Part shown: positions 16,360 through 25,200 of the stretch, one piece after another
Layout: every line of letters begins with the position of its first letter
Numbering within the stretch: position 1 is the first letter of the stretch
Assembly: GCF_007988865.1 (NCBI RefSeq)
Contig: NZ_BJUY01000003.1
Span: forward strand, 79,681 to 143,680
Length of the DNA: 64,000 nucleotides
Source: Alkalibacterium kapii
GTDB lineage: Bacteria > Bacillota > Bacilli > Lactobacillales > Carnobacteriaceae_A
Reading direction: 5' to 3'
Program-made: the position numbers and the translations under genes
The notes under the pieces: model-generated
What the model was told of the DNA's origin: nothing
Databases searched by the model: none
What the model saw: the letters and a program-made list of their open reading frames with translations, nothing else

Positions 16360-17865
16360 CTAATCTGTATTCAATCCAGAATAATAGCGTATTGTTTCGA
16401 GCGCATTATGCCAGCCTTTTAATTTTCTCAGGCGTTTTGATTTTAACATATTCGGTTTAAACACTTCACTTTCAGAAACTAAGGCAGTTAATTCATCCAA
16501 GTCTTTCCAGTAGCCTACAGTTAATCCCGCTAAATATGCGGCACCCAAACCAGTTGTTTCCAAGCGTTCAACGCGTGTTACTGTCTTGTCGAGTATATCT
16601 GCTTGAAACTGGATCAAGAAATTACTTTGCGCAGCACCTCCATCAACACGTAAAATATCAAGTTCAATGCCTGTATCTAATTCCATCAAAGCAATAATAT
16701 CCCTGACTTGATAAGCTATGGATTCAAAAGTAGCATATACCAGTTCTCTTTTTCCAGTATTCTCATCAATTCCTAAAATAGCTCCCCGAATATCGGGTTC
16801 CCAATATGGCGTGGCAATACCACTGAAGGTTGGTAGAACATAGATTGGAGATTTTTCATCAGCTTCGAGCGCTAACGTTTCGGACTCTTCAATATCTTCA
16901 AATAACTCCAGACCATCTTTTAACCATTCAATGGCTCTACCAGAAATTAAAGCAGATCCTTCCAATGCATAACTAACTTCTTCTTCCGTAGAGTAAGCAA
17001 TAGTTGTTAATAAACGATTATCTGATAACTTTGCTTCAGTCCCCGTATTCATAACAATAAACGTCCCTTGTCCATACGTACTTTTGACTTGTCCCGATTG
17101 AAAAGCCAGTTGACCAAATAAAGAGGCCTGCTGGTTTCCAGCCACCCCAGTAATAGGGATAGCGATACCACCAAAACGTTCGGGTTCTGTCTCACCATAA
17201 TAATAAGCACTAGGGTATACATTGGGCAGCATGACTTTCGGAATATCAAAGAGTTGCAGTAACGTTTCATCCCATTTTAAACTATGAATATTGAACAGCA
17301 TGGTTCTAGATGCGTTGGTATGGTCGGTGACATGCAGTTTTCCATTAGTTAACTTCCAAATCAGCCAACTGTCAATGGTTCCAAAAAGCAGGTTTCCTTT
17401 TTCAGCGTCTTTTTGAGCCCCTTCATGGTGATCAAGGATCCAACGTATTTTACTAGCCGAAAAATACGCACTCATAATAAGCCCCGTATTTTGATGTATA
17501 TAGGCTTCGTTTTTATCAGATTTTAGTTTATTGATAATTTCTAACGATTGATTTGAACTCCAAACGATTGCATTATATAGAGGTTCACCGGTAATTTTAT
17601 TCCAAACTACTGTCGTTTCACGTTGATTCGTTATGCCAAGTGCTTTGATTTGAGAATAAGTGATACCTGATTTTTTTATCACTTTGCCTATCACATTGCA
17701 CACGCTTTTCCAAATAGTTTCTGGGTCGTGTTCTACCCAACCGTTTTCAGGAACGATTTGCTGGAATTTTTGACTCGCTGTTCCAATATAATTGCCTTTA
17801 TTATCGATGATAAAGGCACGAGTCGTGGTTGTCCCTTGATCGATCGATAAAATATATTCTACCAT
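16360..17865 (-). CDS. GlpK-like FGGY kinase with Asn at the catalytic-base position
   Basis: FGGY carbohydrate kinase of 501 residues, closest in sequence to glycerol kinase: IDQGTTTTRAF (residue 8), ITNQRETT (R82, E83), NASRTMLFNI and RVDGGAAQSNFLIQFQADIL. Compared with E. coli GlpK recalled from memory, the glycerol contacts R83, E84, W103, Y135 and F270 are kept, but catalytic Asp245 is Asn244 (AGNQQASLFG; codon AAC). The DPYFS and WQCRRT segments read SAYFS and WSSNQS. The HPr-phosphorylatable His of Gram-positive GlpK is also missing. It lies 44 bp downstream of the DhaS-like gene and near gldA, so it may act on dihydroxyacetone or another triose, or be inactive or regulatory (inference). 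No glpO or glpF is adjacent. Confidence 0.85.
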   Translation of the reverse strand: MVEYILSIDQGTTTTRAFIIDNKGNYIGTASQKFQQIVPENGWVEHDPETIWKSVCNVIGKVIKKSGITYSQIKALGITNQRETTVVWNKITGEPLYNAIVWSSNQSLEIINKLKSDKNEAYIHQNTGLIMSAYFSASKIRWILDHHEGAQKDAEKGNLLFGTIDSWLIWKLTNGKLHVTDHTNASRTMLFNIHSLKWDETLLQLFDIPKVMLPNVYPSAYYYGETEPERFGGIAIPITGVAGNQQASLFGQLAFQSGQVKSTYGQGTFIVMNTGTEAKLSDNRLLTTIAYSTEEEVSYALEGSALISGRAIEWLKDGLELFEDIEESETLALEADEKSPIYVLPTFSGIATPYWEPDIRGAILGIDENTGKRELVYATFESIAYQVRDIIALMELDTGIELDILRVDGGAAQSNFLIQFQADILDKTVTRVERLETTGLGAAYLAGLTVGYWKDLDELTALVSESEVFKPNMLKSKRLRKLKGWHNALETIRYYSGLNTD

Positions 17866-17909
17866 AGACTCATCACTTTCCTTTTTATATAGTAAATAGA
17901 ATGATTTCT

Positions 17910-18461
17910 TTAATTGATGTTCGTTCGATACTTTACAAGCTGTACGAGCATTTTCTGATAATGTTGGCCACTGGGATTACAATTTTCTAATACCCAGTGA
18001 TAAAGACTTTCAGATAGACCGTAACTATAAAAACTAATAGCAGTATGAATTATTTCTTCTTTTTCTGATGAAAGTGACTGTTTTTTAAAATAATCATCTA
18101 TCACTTGCTTCGTCATTTTTTTTATAGAGTAGATAAAATACTCTTTGAAAGAATCCAATTTTTTATTAAGAAATATTTTTTTATAGTACGCTTTATTTTG
18201 TTCAAGATAAATTAACAGATGCATCAAGAGATTTTCCCAATTTTCCCAAGTTATTATTGGTTGAACCTTTTCAAATAAATCATAATAAAAAATCCAAGTG
18301 ACTAAGTCATATTTATCGTCAAAATAATCATAGAAAGTTTGACGTCTAAAATCAGCTTGTTTCATGATATCTGTTATAGAAATTTTATCTATTGCTTTCT
18401 TAGTTGTCAATTCCTGAAAAGCATCAGCAATCACTTTTTTCGTATCATTTTGTTGTTTCAC
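17910..18461 (-). CDS. DhaS-like TetR-family regulator
   Basis: Regulator of 183 residues, the size of Lactococcus DhaS, the activator of dihydroxyacetone kinase genes. The HTH is near residues 20-45 with ISITDIMKQADFRRQTFYDYF; the C-terminal half has the aromatic, helix-rich look of this subgroup (LSESLYHWVLENC). I chose the GTG at 18461 with AGGAAAGGGG upstream; the ORF stays open for 27 further codons without an RBS. It is co-directional with the downstream FGGY kinase gene and divergent from gldA. A DhaS-type operator lies at 18537-18558. No dhaQ, dhaK, dhaL or dhaM is in the window. Confidence 0.78.
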   Translation of the reverse strand: MKQQNDTKKVIADAFQELTTKKAIDKISITDIMKQADFRRQTFYDYFDDKYDLVTWIFYYDLFEKVQPIITWENWENLLMHLLIYLEQNKAYYKKIFLNKKLDSFKEYFIYSIKKMTKQVIDDYFKKQSLSSEKEEIIHTAISFYSYGLSESLYHWVLENCNPSGQHYQKMLVQLVKYRTNIN

Positions 18462-18536
18462 CTGTTTAGCCCCTTTCCTAAGAAATGATAATTGTCTAGT
18501 AACTAAGTATATGTTATCAGCATGATAAAGCCAAAC

Positions 18537-18558
18537 GGACAAAGTTGTTTCATTGTCT
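18537..18558. promoter_or_regulatory. DhaS-type operator between the regulator gene and gldA
   Basis: GGACAAAG-N6-CATTGTCT has the 8-6-8 spacing of the Lactococcus DhaS operator as I recall it (GGACACAT-N6-ATTTGTCC), with five or six matching bases per half. It lies 75 bp upstream of the regulator start and 74 bp upstream of gldA, in position to control both directions. Confidence 0.6.
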
Positions 18559-18631
18559 GTTGAATTGGTAACGCTTACTCGGTAAAGTTTGTTTAGTAAT
18601 AGAAAACGCTTAAATTATAGGAGGAAAAACA

Positions 18632-19771
18632 ATGAGAAAAGCTTTTATCAGTCCCAGCAAGTATGTCCAAGGTGAAGATGAGTTATTGAACTTAGGATTT
18701 TATATTCAATCCCTAGGAAATTCAGCGCTGATTATAGGGAAAACGGAAGATATCGATCGTGTACAAGATAAATTAGATAAAACAGCTGAAAAATTTAAAG
18801 TGAAACTACATCGCGCAGAATTCGGTGGAGAAGCTACCCGTGAAGAAGTGGATCGCTTGAAAAAATTAGCAGAAGAAAAAGGCACCGATGTCATTGTTGG
18901 TTTGGGCGGAGGAAAAGCTCTTGACACGTCTAAAGTTGTTGCAAATGGTCACAATAATATCATTTGCCCTACAATCGCTGCACAAGATGCACCAACTAGT
19001 CACTCTGCTGTATTATATACATCTGATCATCAATTTGATGACTATGCTTATTTTAGTAAAAACCCAGATGTAGTATTAATGGACACAACCGTTATTGCCC
19101 AAGCGCCAAGTCGATTTTTAGTCGCCGGTATGGGTGATACCCTAGCAACTTACTATGAAGCACGAGCAACACGTCAGTCGAATGCCAATGTAAACGCAGG
19201 TTTACCAAATGGTTATCACACCGGCGCAACAGGACCTGCTAAAGGAACAATTGCTGCTATGACTTTAGCTAAAAAAAGTTTAGAAGTTATTCTAGCTAAA
19301 GGATACAATGCAAAAATCGCAGCAGATAACAATATCGTAACACCTGCATTAGAAGACATTGTCGAAGCTAATACTTTACTCTCAGGCTTAGGATTCGAGT
19401 CAGCTGGATTAGCTGCTTCACATGCTATTTACAATGGTTTAACTGTGTTAGATGGACCAGGAAATTATTACCATGGCGAACAAGTTGCTTTCACGACATT
19501 TGTTCAGCTGGTTCTTGAAAATGCACCGACATCTGAAATTGAAGAACTTCTGACCTTCAGTCTTTCTGTTGGTTTACCAGTATCATTAGCTGATTTAGAT
19601 GTTAAAGAAGTTAAATATGACGAAATTTTAGAAGTCGCTAAAAAAGCAACGATTCCAGAAGAATCAATTCATTCAATGCCTTTTGAAATAACAGTTGAAT
19701 CTGTTGCACAAGCGATTATAGCAGCGGATGCGATTGGTCGCGACTTTAAGGAAAGAAAAAATACTAAATAA
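18632..19771 (+). CDS. gldA: GldA, NAD-dependent glycerol dehydrogenase
   Basis: Cytoplasmic iron-containing-type dehydrogenase (379 residues) that oxidises glycerol to dihydroxyacetone with NAD. The NAD-binding GLGGGKALDTSK lies near residue 90. The metal ligands are D169 (AGMGDT), H264 (ASHAIYNGL) and H281 (YYHGEQVAF), matching the Zn site of GldA. GGAGG precedes the ATG. The divergent DhaS-like regulator and the GlpK-like kinase suggest an oxidative route glycerol to dihydroxyacetone to dihydroxyacetone phosphate; the kinase step is inference. It ends at its own terminator. Confidence 0.93.
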   Translation: MRKAFISPSKYVQGEDELLNLGFYIQSLGNSALIIGKTEDIDRVQDKLDKTAEKFKVKLHRAEFGGEATREEVDRLKKLAEEKGTDVIVGLGGGKALDTSKVVANGHNNIICPTIAAQDAPTSHSAVLYTSDHQFDDYAYFSKNPDVVLMDTTVIAQAPSRFLVAGMGDTLATYYEARATRQSNANVNAGLPNGYHTGATGPAKGTIAAMTLAKKSLEVILAKGYNAKIAADNNIVTPALEDIVEANTLLSGLGFESAGLAASHAIYNGLTVLDGPGNYYHGEQVAFTTFVQLVLENAPTSEIEELLTFSLSVGLPVSLADLDVKEVKYDEILEVAKKATIPEESIHSMPFEITVESVAQAIIAADAIGRDFKERKNTK

Positions 19772-19826
19772 TCTATGATCAAATAATTTTCTAAGGCATA
19801 GTATTGCTAAAAATTAATCCCTGATG

Positions 19827-19873
19827 GACAAAGAACAATGGAAGCTATCGTTTTCGTTGTTCTTTGTCTTTTT
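19827..19873 (+). terminator. terminator of gldA
   Basis: GACAAAGAACAA (19827-19838) and TTGTTCTTTGTC (19857-19868) form a 12-bp perfect stem followed by TTTTT. Confidence 0.85.
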
Positions 19874-20059
19874 ATACGTCTTTTGTAGATACATCACATG
19901 TTGAAAAAATAAAAATTATGGTAATACAGATTTTTTTAAGTCCTTTCATTTTTTTCAATGAACTGACATCTCATGCTAAATAAATATGCGCGTCTTTTTA
20001 CGCCCTCCTCGAATTAGAAGACAATCTATAAAACACTTCAAGCAGTCCAAAAAACGAGG

Positions 20060-20088
20060 AAACATTTTTTAAATCAGGAAAAATGTTT
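20060..20088 (-). terminator. hairpin overlapping the 3' end of folC
   Basis: AAACATTTTT (20060-20069) and AAAAATGTTT (20079-20088) form a 10-bp stem, with the folC stop codon in the loop. A U-run follows a few bases after the stem on the minus strand. The rest of the 19772-20073 gap shows only this and the gldA terminator. Confidence 0.45.
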
Positions 20089-21348
20089 TTTTACTTCTCC
20101 AATCAAATAGAGTGAGCCATAAATGATGATTGTATCATCTTTATCTTTCAAATTAGTTAAAAAATCATATAACTCAGTTGTTGAAGCAAGTGCTTCAGAC
20201 TGTACCCCTTTTTGCCTTAATTGATCTGATACCGTTTCAGGATCGAAACCTCGATACGGATCAGGAGATACTGTATATATTTTCTTCGCATGTGGCAGCA
20301 CTTTGTCAATCATTTTCATATAATCTTTGTCTTTCATCATCCCCACTAAAAAAATAAGCTTTTCTTTTGGAAAAAGGACTTTGATCGATGCCGTCAATGC
20401 CTCTACTCCTTCGGGGTTATGTGCCCCGTCGATAAAAACAGCTGGTTTTTCCTGGATTTTCTCCATCCGTCCCGGCCAATAAGCTTTTTCTAATCCATCA
20501 GTAATGTGCTGGTCAGAAATATTCCATCCTTTGTCTTTTAGAATCCTGGCTGCTTCAATGGCTAAGAGCGCATTATTCACCTGGTGTTTCCCACTCATAT
20601 TGATCCTTAAATTTTTAAATGACTTGTAGGAAAACGTACTTCCTTTATCTCTCAAGGTTATATGCTCTACTTTACTTGGATCTATTTTATGAAGTTTAGC
20701 GTTTTTGTTTTGCGCTTTTTTCTGAAAAATTTGCTCAACTAATGGTTTGAACACAGGTATCACGATATCCCCGTTTTCTTTTATGATTCCCGCTTTTTCT
20801 TCAGCAATTTTCTCTAAAGAATCCCCTAAGACCCGTGTATGATCCATTCCTATTGATGTAATAACAGCAACCTCGGGAACGGGGATCGTATTCGTTGCAT
20901 CAAGTCTGCCGCCGATTCCCGCTTCGAGAATGACTAAGTCACACTTTTCTTCTTTAAAATATAAAAGAGCAACAGCTGTTAAAATTTCAAAAGAATATAA
21001 ACGTTCGCCACATTCATTTTCAACTTCATCTACGACTGCCGCTACTTTTTGTGTGACAGAAATAAATGCGTCATCCGATATCAACTGCTCATTTATCCTG
21101 ATGCGTTCATTCACTTTTATTAAATGAGGGGATGTGAAGACACCTGTTTTGATATTTGCCTGAGTAAGTACCTGGGCAATGAAAGAGGCGGTCGATCCTT
21201 TCCCATTGGAGCCGGCGATGTGTACAAATGACAAGTGCTTTTCAGGGTTATTTAGTTTGTTTAGTAAGGTGTGCATACGATTTAAACTTTCTTTCTTTCC
21301 ATTGCCCCTATTCGTATTAACTAGTGCAATAACATCTTTCATATCCAT
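20074..21348 (-). CDS. folC: FolC, folylpolyglutamate / dihydrofolate synthase
   Basis: Cytoplasmic Mur-ligase-family enzyme (424 residues) that adds glutamate to folates. The ATP-binding loop is HIAGSNGKGSTASFIAQ near residue 44; LVILEAGIGGRLDATN, SIGMDHTRVLG and the later PAVFIDGAHNPEGVEAL are family signatures. The start is the ATG at 21348 with GAGG seven bases upstream. It stands alone between gldA (convergent) and the long AT-rich gap before the pilus operon. Whether it also has dihydrofolate synthase activity cannot be told from sequence. Confidence 0.95.
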   Translation of the reverse strand: MDMKDVIALVNTNRGNGKKESLNRMHTLLNKLNNPEKHLSFVHIAGSNGKGSTASFIAQVLTQANIKTGVFTSPHLIKVNERIRINEQLISDDAFISVTQKVAAVVDEVENECGERLYSFEILTAVALLYFKEEKCDLVILEAGIGGRLDATNTIPVPEVAVITSIGMDHTRVLGDSLEKIAEEKAGIIKENGDIVIPVFKPLVEQIFQKKAQNKNAKLHKIDPSKVEHITLRDKGSTFSYKSFKNLRINMSGKHQVNNALLAIEAARILKDKGWNISDQHITDGLEKAYWPGRMEKIQEKPAVFIDGAHNPEGVEALTASIKVLFPKEKLIFLVGMMKDKDYMKMIDKVLPHAKKIYTVSPDPYRGFDPETVSDQLRQKGVQSEALASTTELYDFLTNLKDKDDTIIIYGSLYLIGEVKKHFS

Positions 21349-21540
21349 TAGAAAACCTCTTTTAACTGTATTTTAACTGATGATTTAAGTATCTCTACTT
21401 CTGCTCAAGTATAACGGGTTCAGTATCCGGCAACAACATCTTTTTCTATACAATAATGATTTCTGAAACATTTATGATTTATAACAAACCTATCATCTCT
21501 ACGCAGTTAAAAACAAGGTTAACTGTTAATATTTTGCTAT

Positions 21541-21711
21541 TTTTTCACAATTTATATAAAGACTTAATAAAAAGAAGTATATTGTTTGTATTTTAGTAAG
21601 CTTAATAGTTGCGCTTTATGATAACAAGTTATAAACTCGGGGTAGAGATAAAGATTCATTTTATTCTAATAAATTTTCTTTTCTTTCATAAAATTTACAA
21701 ATTGTGAAAAA
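21541..21711. repeat. 13-bp inverted repeat in the AT-rich gap upstream of the pilus operon
   Basis: TTTTTCACAATTT (21541-21553) and AAATTGTGAAAAA (21699-21711) are perfect inverted copies 145 bp apart. They sit in a 939-bp AT-rich gap (21349-22287) between folC and the pilus operon. The rest of the gap is T-rich and holds no ORF with a credible start; it presumably carries the pilus promoter. Confidence 0.45.
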
Positions 21712-22287
21712 TATACTTTTACTGAGGTGAAAAAACCAATCTAATGATCAAAGAAAAAACCACTAATCCATTATATATCATTTCTATGAATCCCCCTATA
21801 CTTACCTCCCAAGCAAATGAAAAAGATTAACGCCTTTGACTTCTAGAAAATTTCTTTTTCTCTTCAAGGGCCTTTTTCAACTTTTTATTATTTATCAGAC
21901 TGAATTTCTCAACAAGATGAAACGTTTTATTGATAATTAGCTGTTTCAGTTATAGTCTTATTAGTTGAATTAATTTTTTCTTTTGAATATACTTGCTTTA
22001 AATAAATTCACTTCTATCCTCCACTCATTTTTACTTTTCTTAAACCAACGTCTCATTCTCGCTTCCCCCCCTTTAGTCTTTCGAATCAACTATCAATCCC
22101 AACTATTTATTGTTCTTATCCCTCTTTTTCCAATCTTAAACCTACTTCTGCTTCTCACTTCTTTTTTATTTCTTCATACTTATTTTTCTCTAAATAAGAA
22201 TATACACTTTAAGGTGGTGATGCTTTTGGTAAAAATAAATCTGCTGCTTTTATTTTTCTATTCATGATATACGGAGGTGTATAGGAT

Positions 22288-25200
22288 GTGAAAACGCAAC
22301 AAAAAAAGTTACACACGCATGTTATTGCGCTGTTGTTTATCTTCTTTCAATTCATTCAGTTCATTCCACACAGTCTGATTTCCTCTCTCCAAGCGTCAGC
22401 TGAAGCGACACAGTCTGTCACCTTGTTTTCTGACAAAACAGGGACAGGAAAAGCCGACTGGTCATTGAGCGAGGATGGAAAACTAATCACCTGGGAGGTT
22501 ACTGTTACCCAAGATGAAACGGAAAAAGAATCCTCTCCGCGCGTGGAAATGGTCGTACCGAAAGATGTCGGTGCGCCAGAGCTCGTGTCCGCGACCCCAA
22601 CTGGTGTATTCAAGTCAGTAGATGATCGTTATATATTCGAACCTCAAACCTACACTACTAATAGCCAAACCCTCACTCTAACCTTTAAAACTTCAGTCAA
22701 TGATCTCACTTCTGAAAAATTGAATTTTAAAATCGGTGCTTCTATTTATGAAAAAGAGGCGGCCGTAAACCCTCCCCTTCAAGCACTTTCCATCCCAAAC
22801 AAACTTGCACAACTTGAAAAAGAACGAATTGCCGAAGAAAAAGCCGAGAAAGAAGCGGAGGAAAAACGTTTAGCAGAGCAAGAAAAAGCTAAAAAAGAAG
22901 CCGCTAAGTTGGAAGCAGAGAAAGCTGCCCAGGAAGAGGCTGATAGATTAGCTGCAGAAAAAGCCGAGAAAGAAGCCGCTGAACGAGCTGCTCAAGAAAA
23001 AGCCGAGAAAGAAGCGGAAGAAAAACGTTTAGCAGAGCAAGAAAAAGCTGAAAAAGAAGCCGCTAAGTTGGAAGCAGAGAAAGCTGCTCAAACAGAGTCA
23101 GATAAAGACACTGAAAAAGAGCAGTCAACAGATGATTCTGCAAAAACTGACGAGAACCTTGAAAAAGAAGAGACAACGAATGATCCTGTAGAAGAAGGGG
23201 ATCAAGAAGAAAAAGTTTCTGAGGATTCTGAACCACTAGATAAAGAGTCCGAAGAACAAGCTATAGAAGAAGAATCTGAAAATTCTGATAGTAATGAGTT
23301 GGCTGAAGAAGAACAGGAATACTACATTGAAGGTGGAAAAGAGATTTATACTGGCGGACCAAGAACGACAGATGGTTTTATTCCCGTCAAAAAACAGCCC
23401 GTGATGCAACAACGTGCTGCTCTTCTGGCAATGGCTGGTCTTACCTCTATAAACTACATTACTGATTCAGAAGGAACTTATCCTTCATCATATAGTCAAG
23501 ATGGATCAACCGTAAGAAATCATTCACCTCAGCCCGTCGAGTACGAGGCCGGAAAGCTTAAGAAGACAGCCAGCGAAACTGCTGTTCCCGGACAATATGA
23601 TATCACTTTAGAAGTTTCGGGAAAAACAGTAACTGAGACTGAATATACAGATATTGTGCTCGTTCTGGATAACTCAAACAGTATGGTAGATAACAACCGT
23701 GTAACTGTTGCATCAAATGCAGCAACCTCATTTATAAATGGGTTACTAAATCAGAACGCCAATCCCGATGGTTCTATTCGTATGGCGTTGGTCACTTATG
23801 CTTCGCAAATTCTCAGTTCTCATACCTCTACAACGCTAACAACAGATGCAACAGATCTGACAAGCATACTGCCTTGGGATGCGAATAACGGTCAAATAGG
23901 AGGAACGCATACTCAAGCAGCGTTGAGGCAAGCACGTACGATTCTAAGCGGAAGCAATGCTACCAATAAAATTGTGATTTTCCTTAGTGACGGCTTACCA
24001 ACACTAAGCTATCGTATGAGTACAGCTACATCTAATGGTCCTTTAGTAAACTATGAAGGAACCAGCAGCTTCTATAATTTTTACGGAACCTCCTTCAATT
24101 ATAATTCTACTAGTAAGGGAGATGGTACACGTTACTATCTAAGCAGTTCTGGTTGGTCACCAGCCATACACCAGCAGTATTCAGCAAGTGGTTATACTGT
24201 GACAGACCATTTTGTTTCAACGATGTCGGAGGCAGTATTTGCTAAAAATGCCGGTATAGACTTATACGGAGTCGGAATCGAATTAACTGATCAAACAGTC
24301 AATAGTCAATTTGCTTCGAGAGAACAGGCATTAAACGTTATGAAGAACGTCGCCACAGATGATAACTACTACTATGATGCCTCTCAAGTTTCTCAAATCC
24401 AAGATATATTAGAGCAAATCAGTACGACTGTTACTAAATCGATTGCTAACGGTAGTATAACTGATCCAATGGGTGATCAGATCATTCTAGATAAAGGAAC
24501 TGATGGCACGTTCGATAGTTCAGACTACTCCTTACAGGCAAGCAGTCCAAATCTTCTCAATTCTGTTCAAGTTACTGAAAATCCTAATGGCACAATCAAA
24601 GTAACTGGACTGAACTTAGGGGCAAATGAATGGATTCGTTTAGTTTATACTGTTCACTTGGATACAGAAGATTCAGGATTCACTCCAAATTATTATTATC
24701 AGACAAATGGTGAAACACTCTTGACTCCTGTTGCAAACACACCCAATGTGACAAATAAATTCCCTATTCCTTCTGTAAAAGCTCCTGGCTGGCTACTGAA
24801 TGGTGAAAAATCATGGGAAAATGATTCCCCTGCAGACCGTCCAGATTCTATTGTTCTCAATCTTTATCGAACAGCCGAAGGAACCACTCAAAAACAATTT
24901 GTTCGTCAAATTACAGTAAGTCCAGATACAAACGATAACTGGCTGTTTGAGGCCGGTTCACTTGCTCGCTTTGACAATTTAGGCAGAACATTCACTTACA
25001 GTATCGAAGAAGAACCAGTAGCCGATTATGATTCAGACGTTGAATCCGTTACTGAGGACACTTCACAATCTGGCGTCCTTAATGTTTCACTTACCAATAC
25101 ATTAATGACAGGCGGCTTTGTTATCGAGAAAACCGATAGCGAAGGTAATCCTATTACAGGTGAAAATCTTACGGCAGAGTTTACTTTGAGTAAAAATGGG

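Noticed and set aside
18571..18615. Two cre-like sequences upstream of gldA
   Set aside because: Each has at least two mismatches in the conserved CcpA-box positions, too weak to list.
21983..22267. 94-codon hydrophobic ORF upstream of the pilus operon
   Set aside because: It opens with TTG, has no RBS, and its Leu/Phe richness follows from the T-rich DNA.
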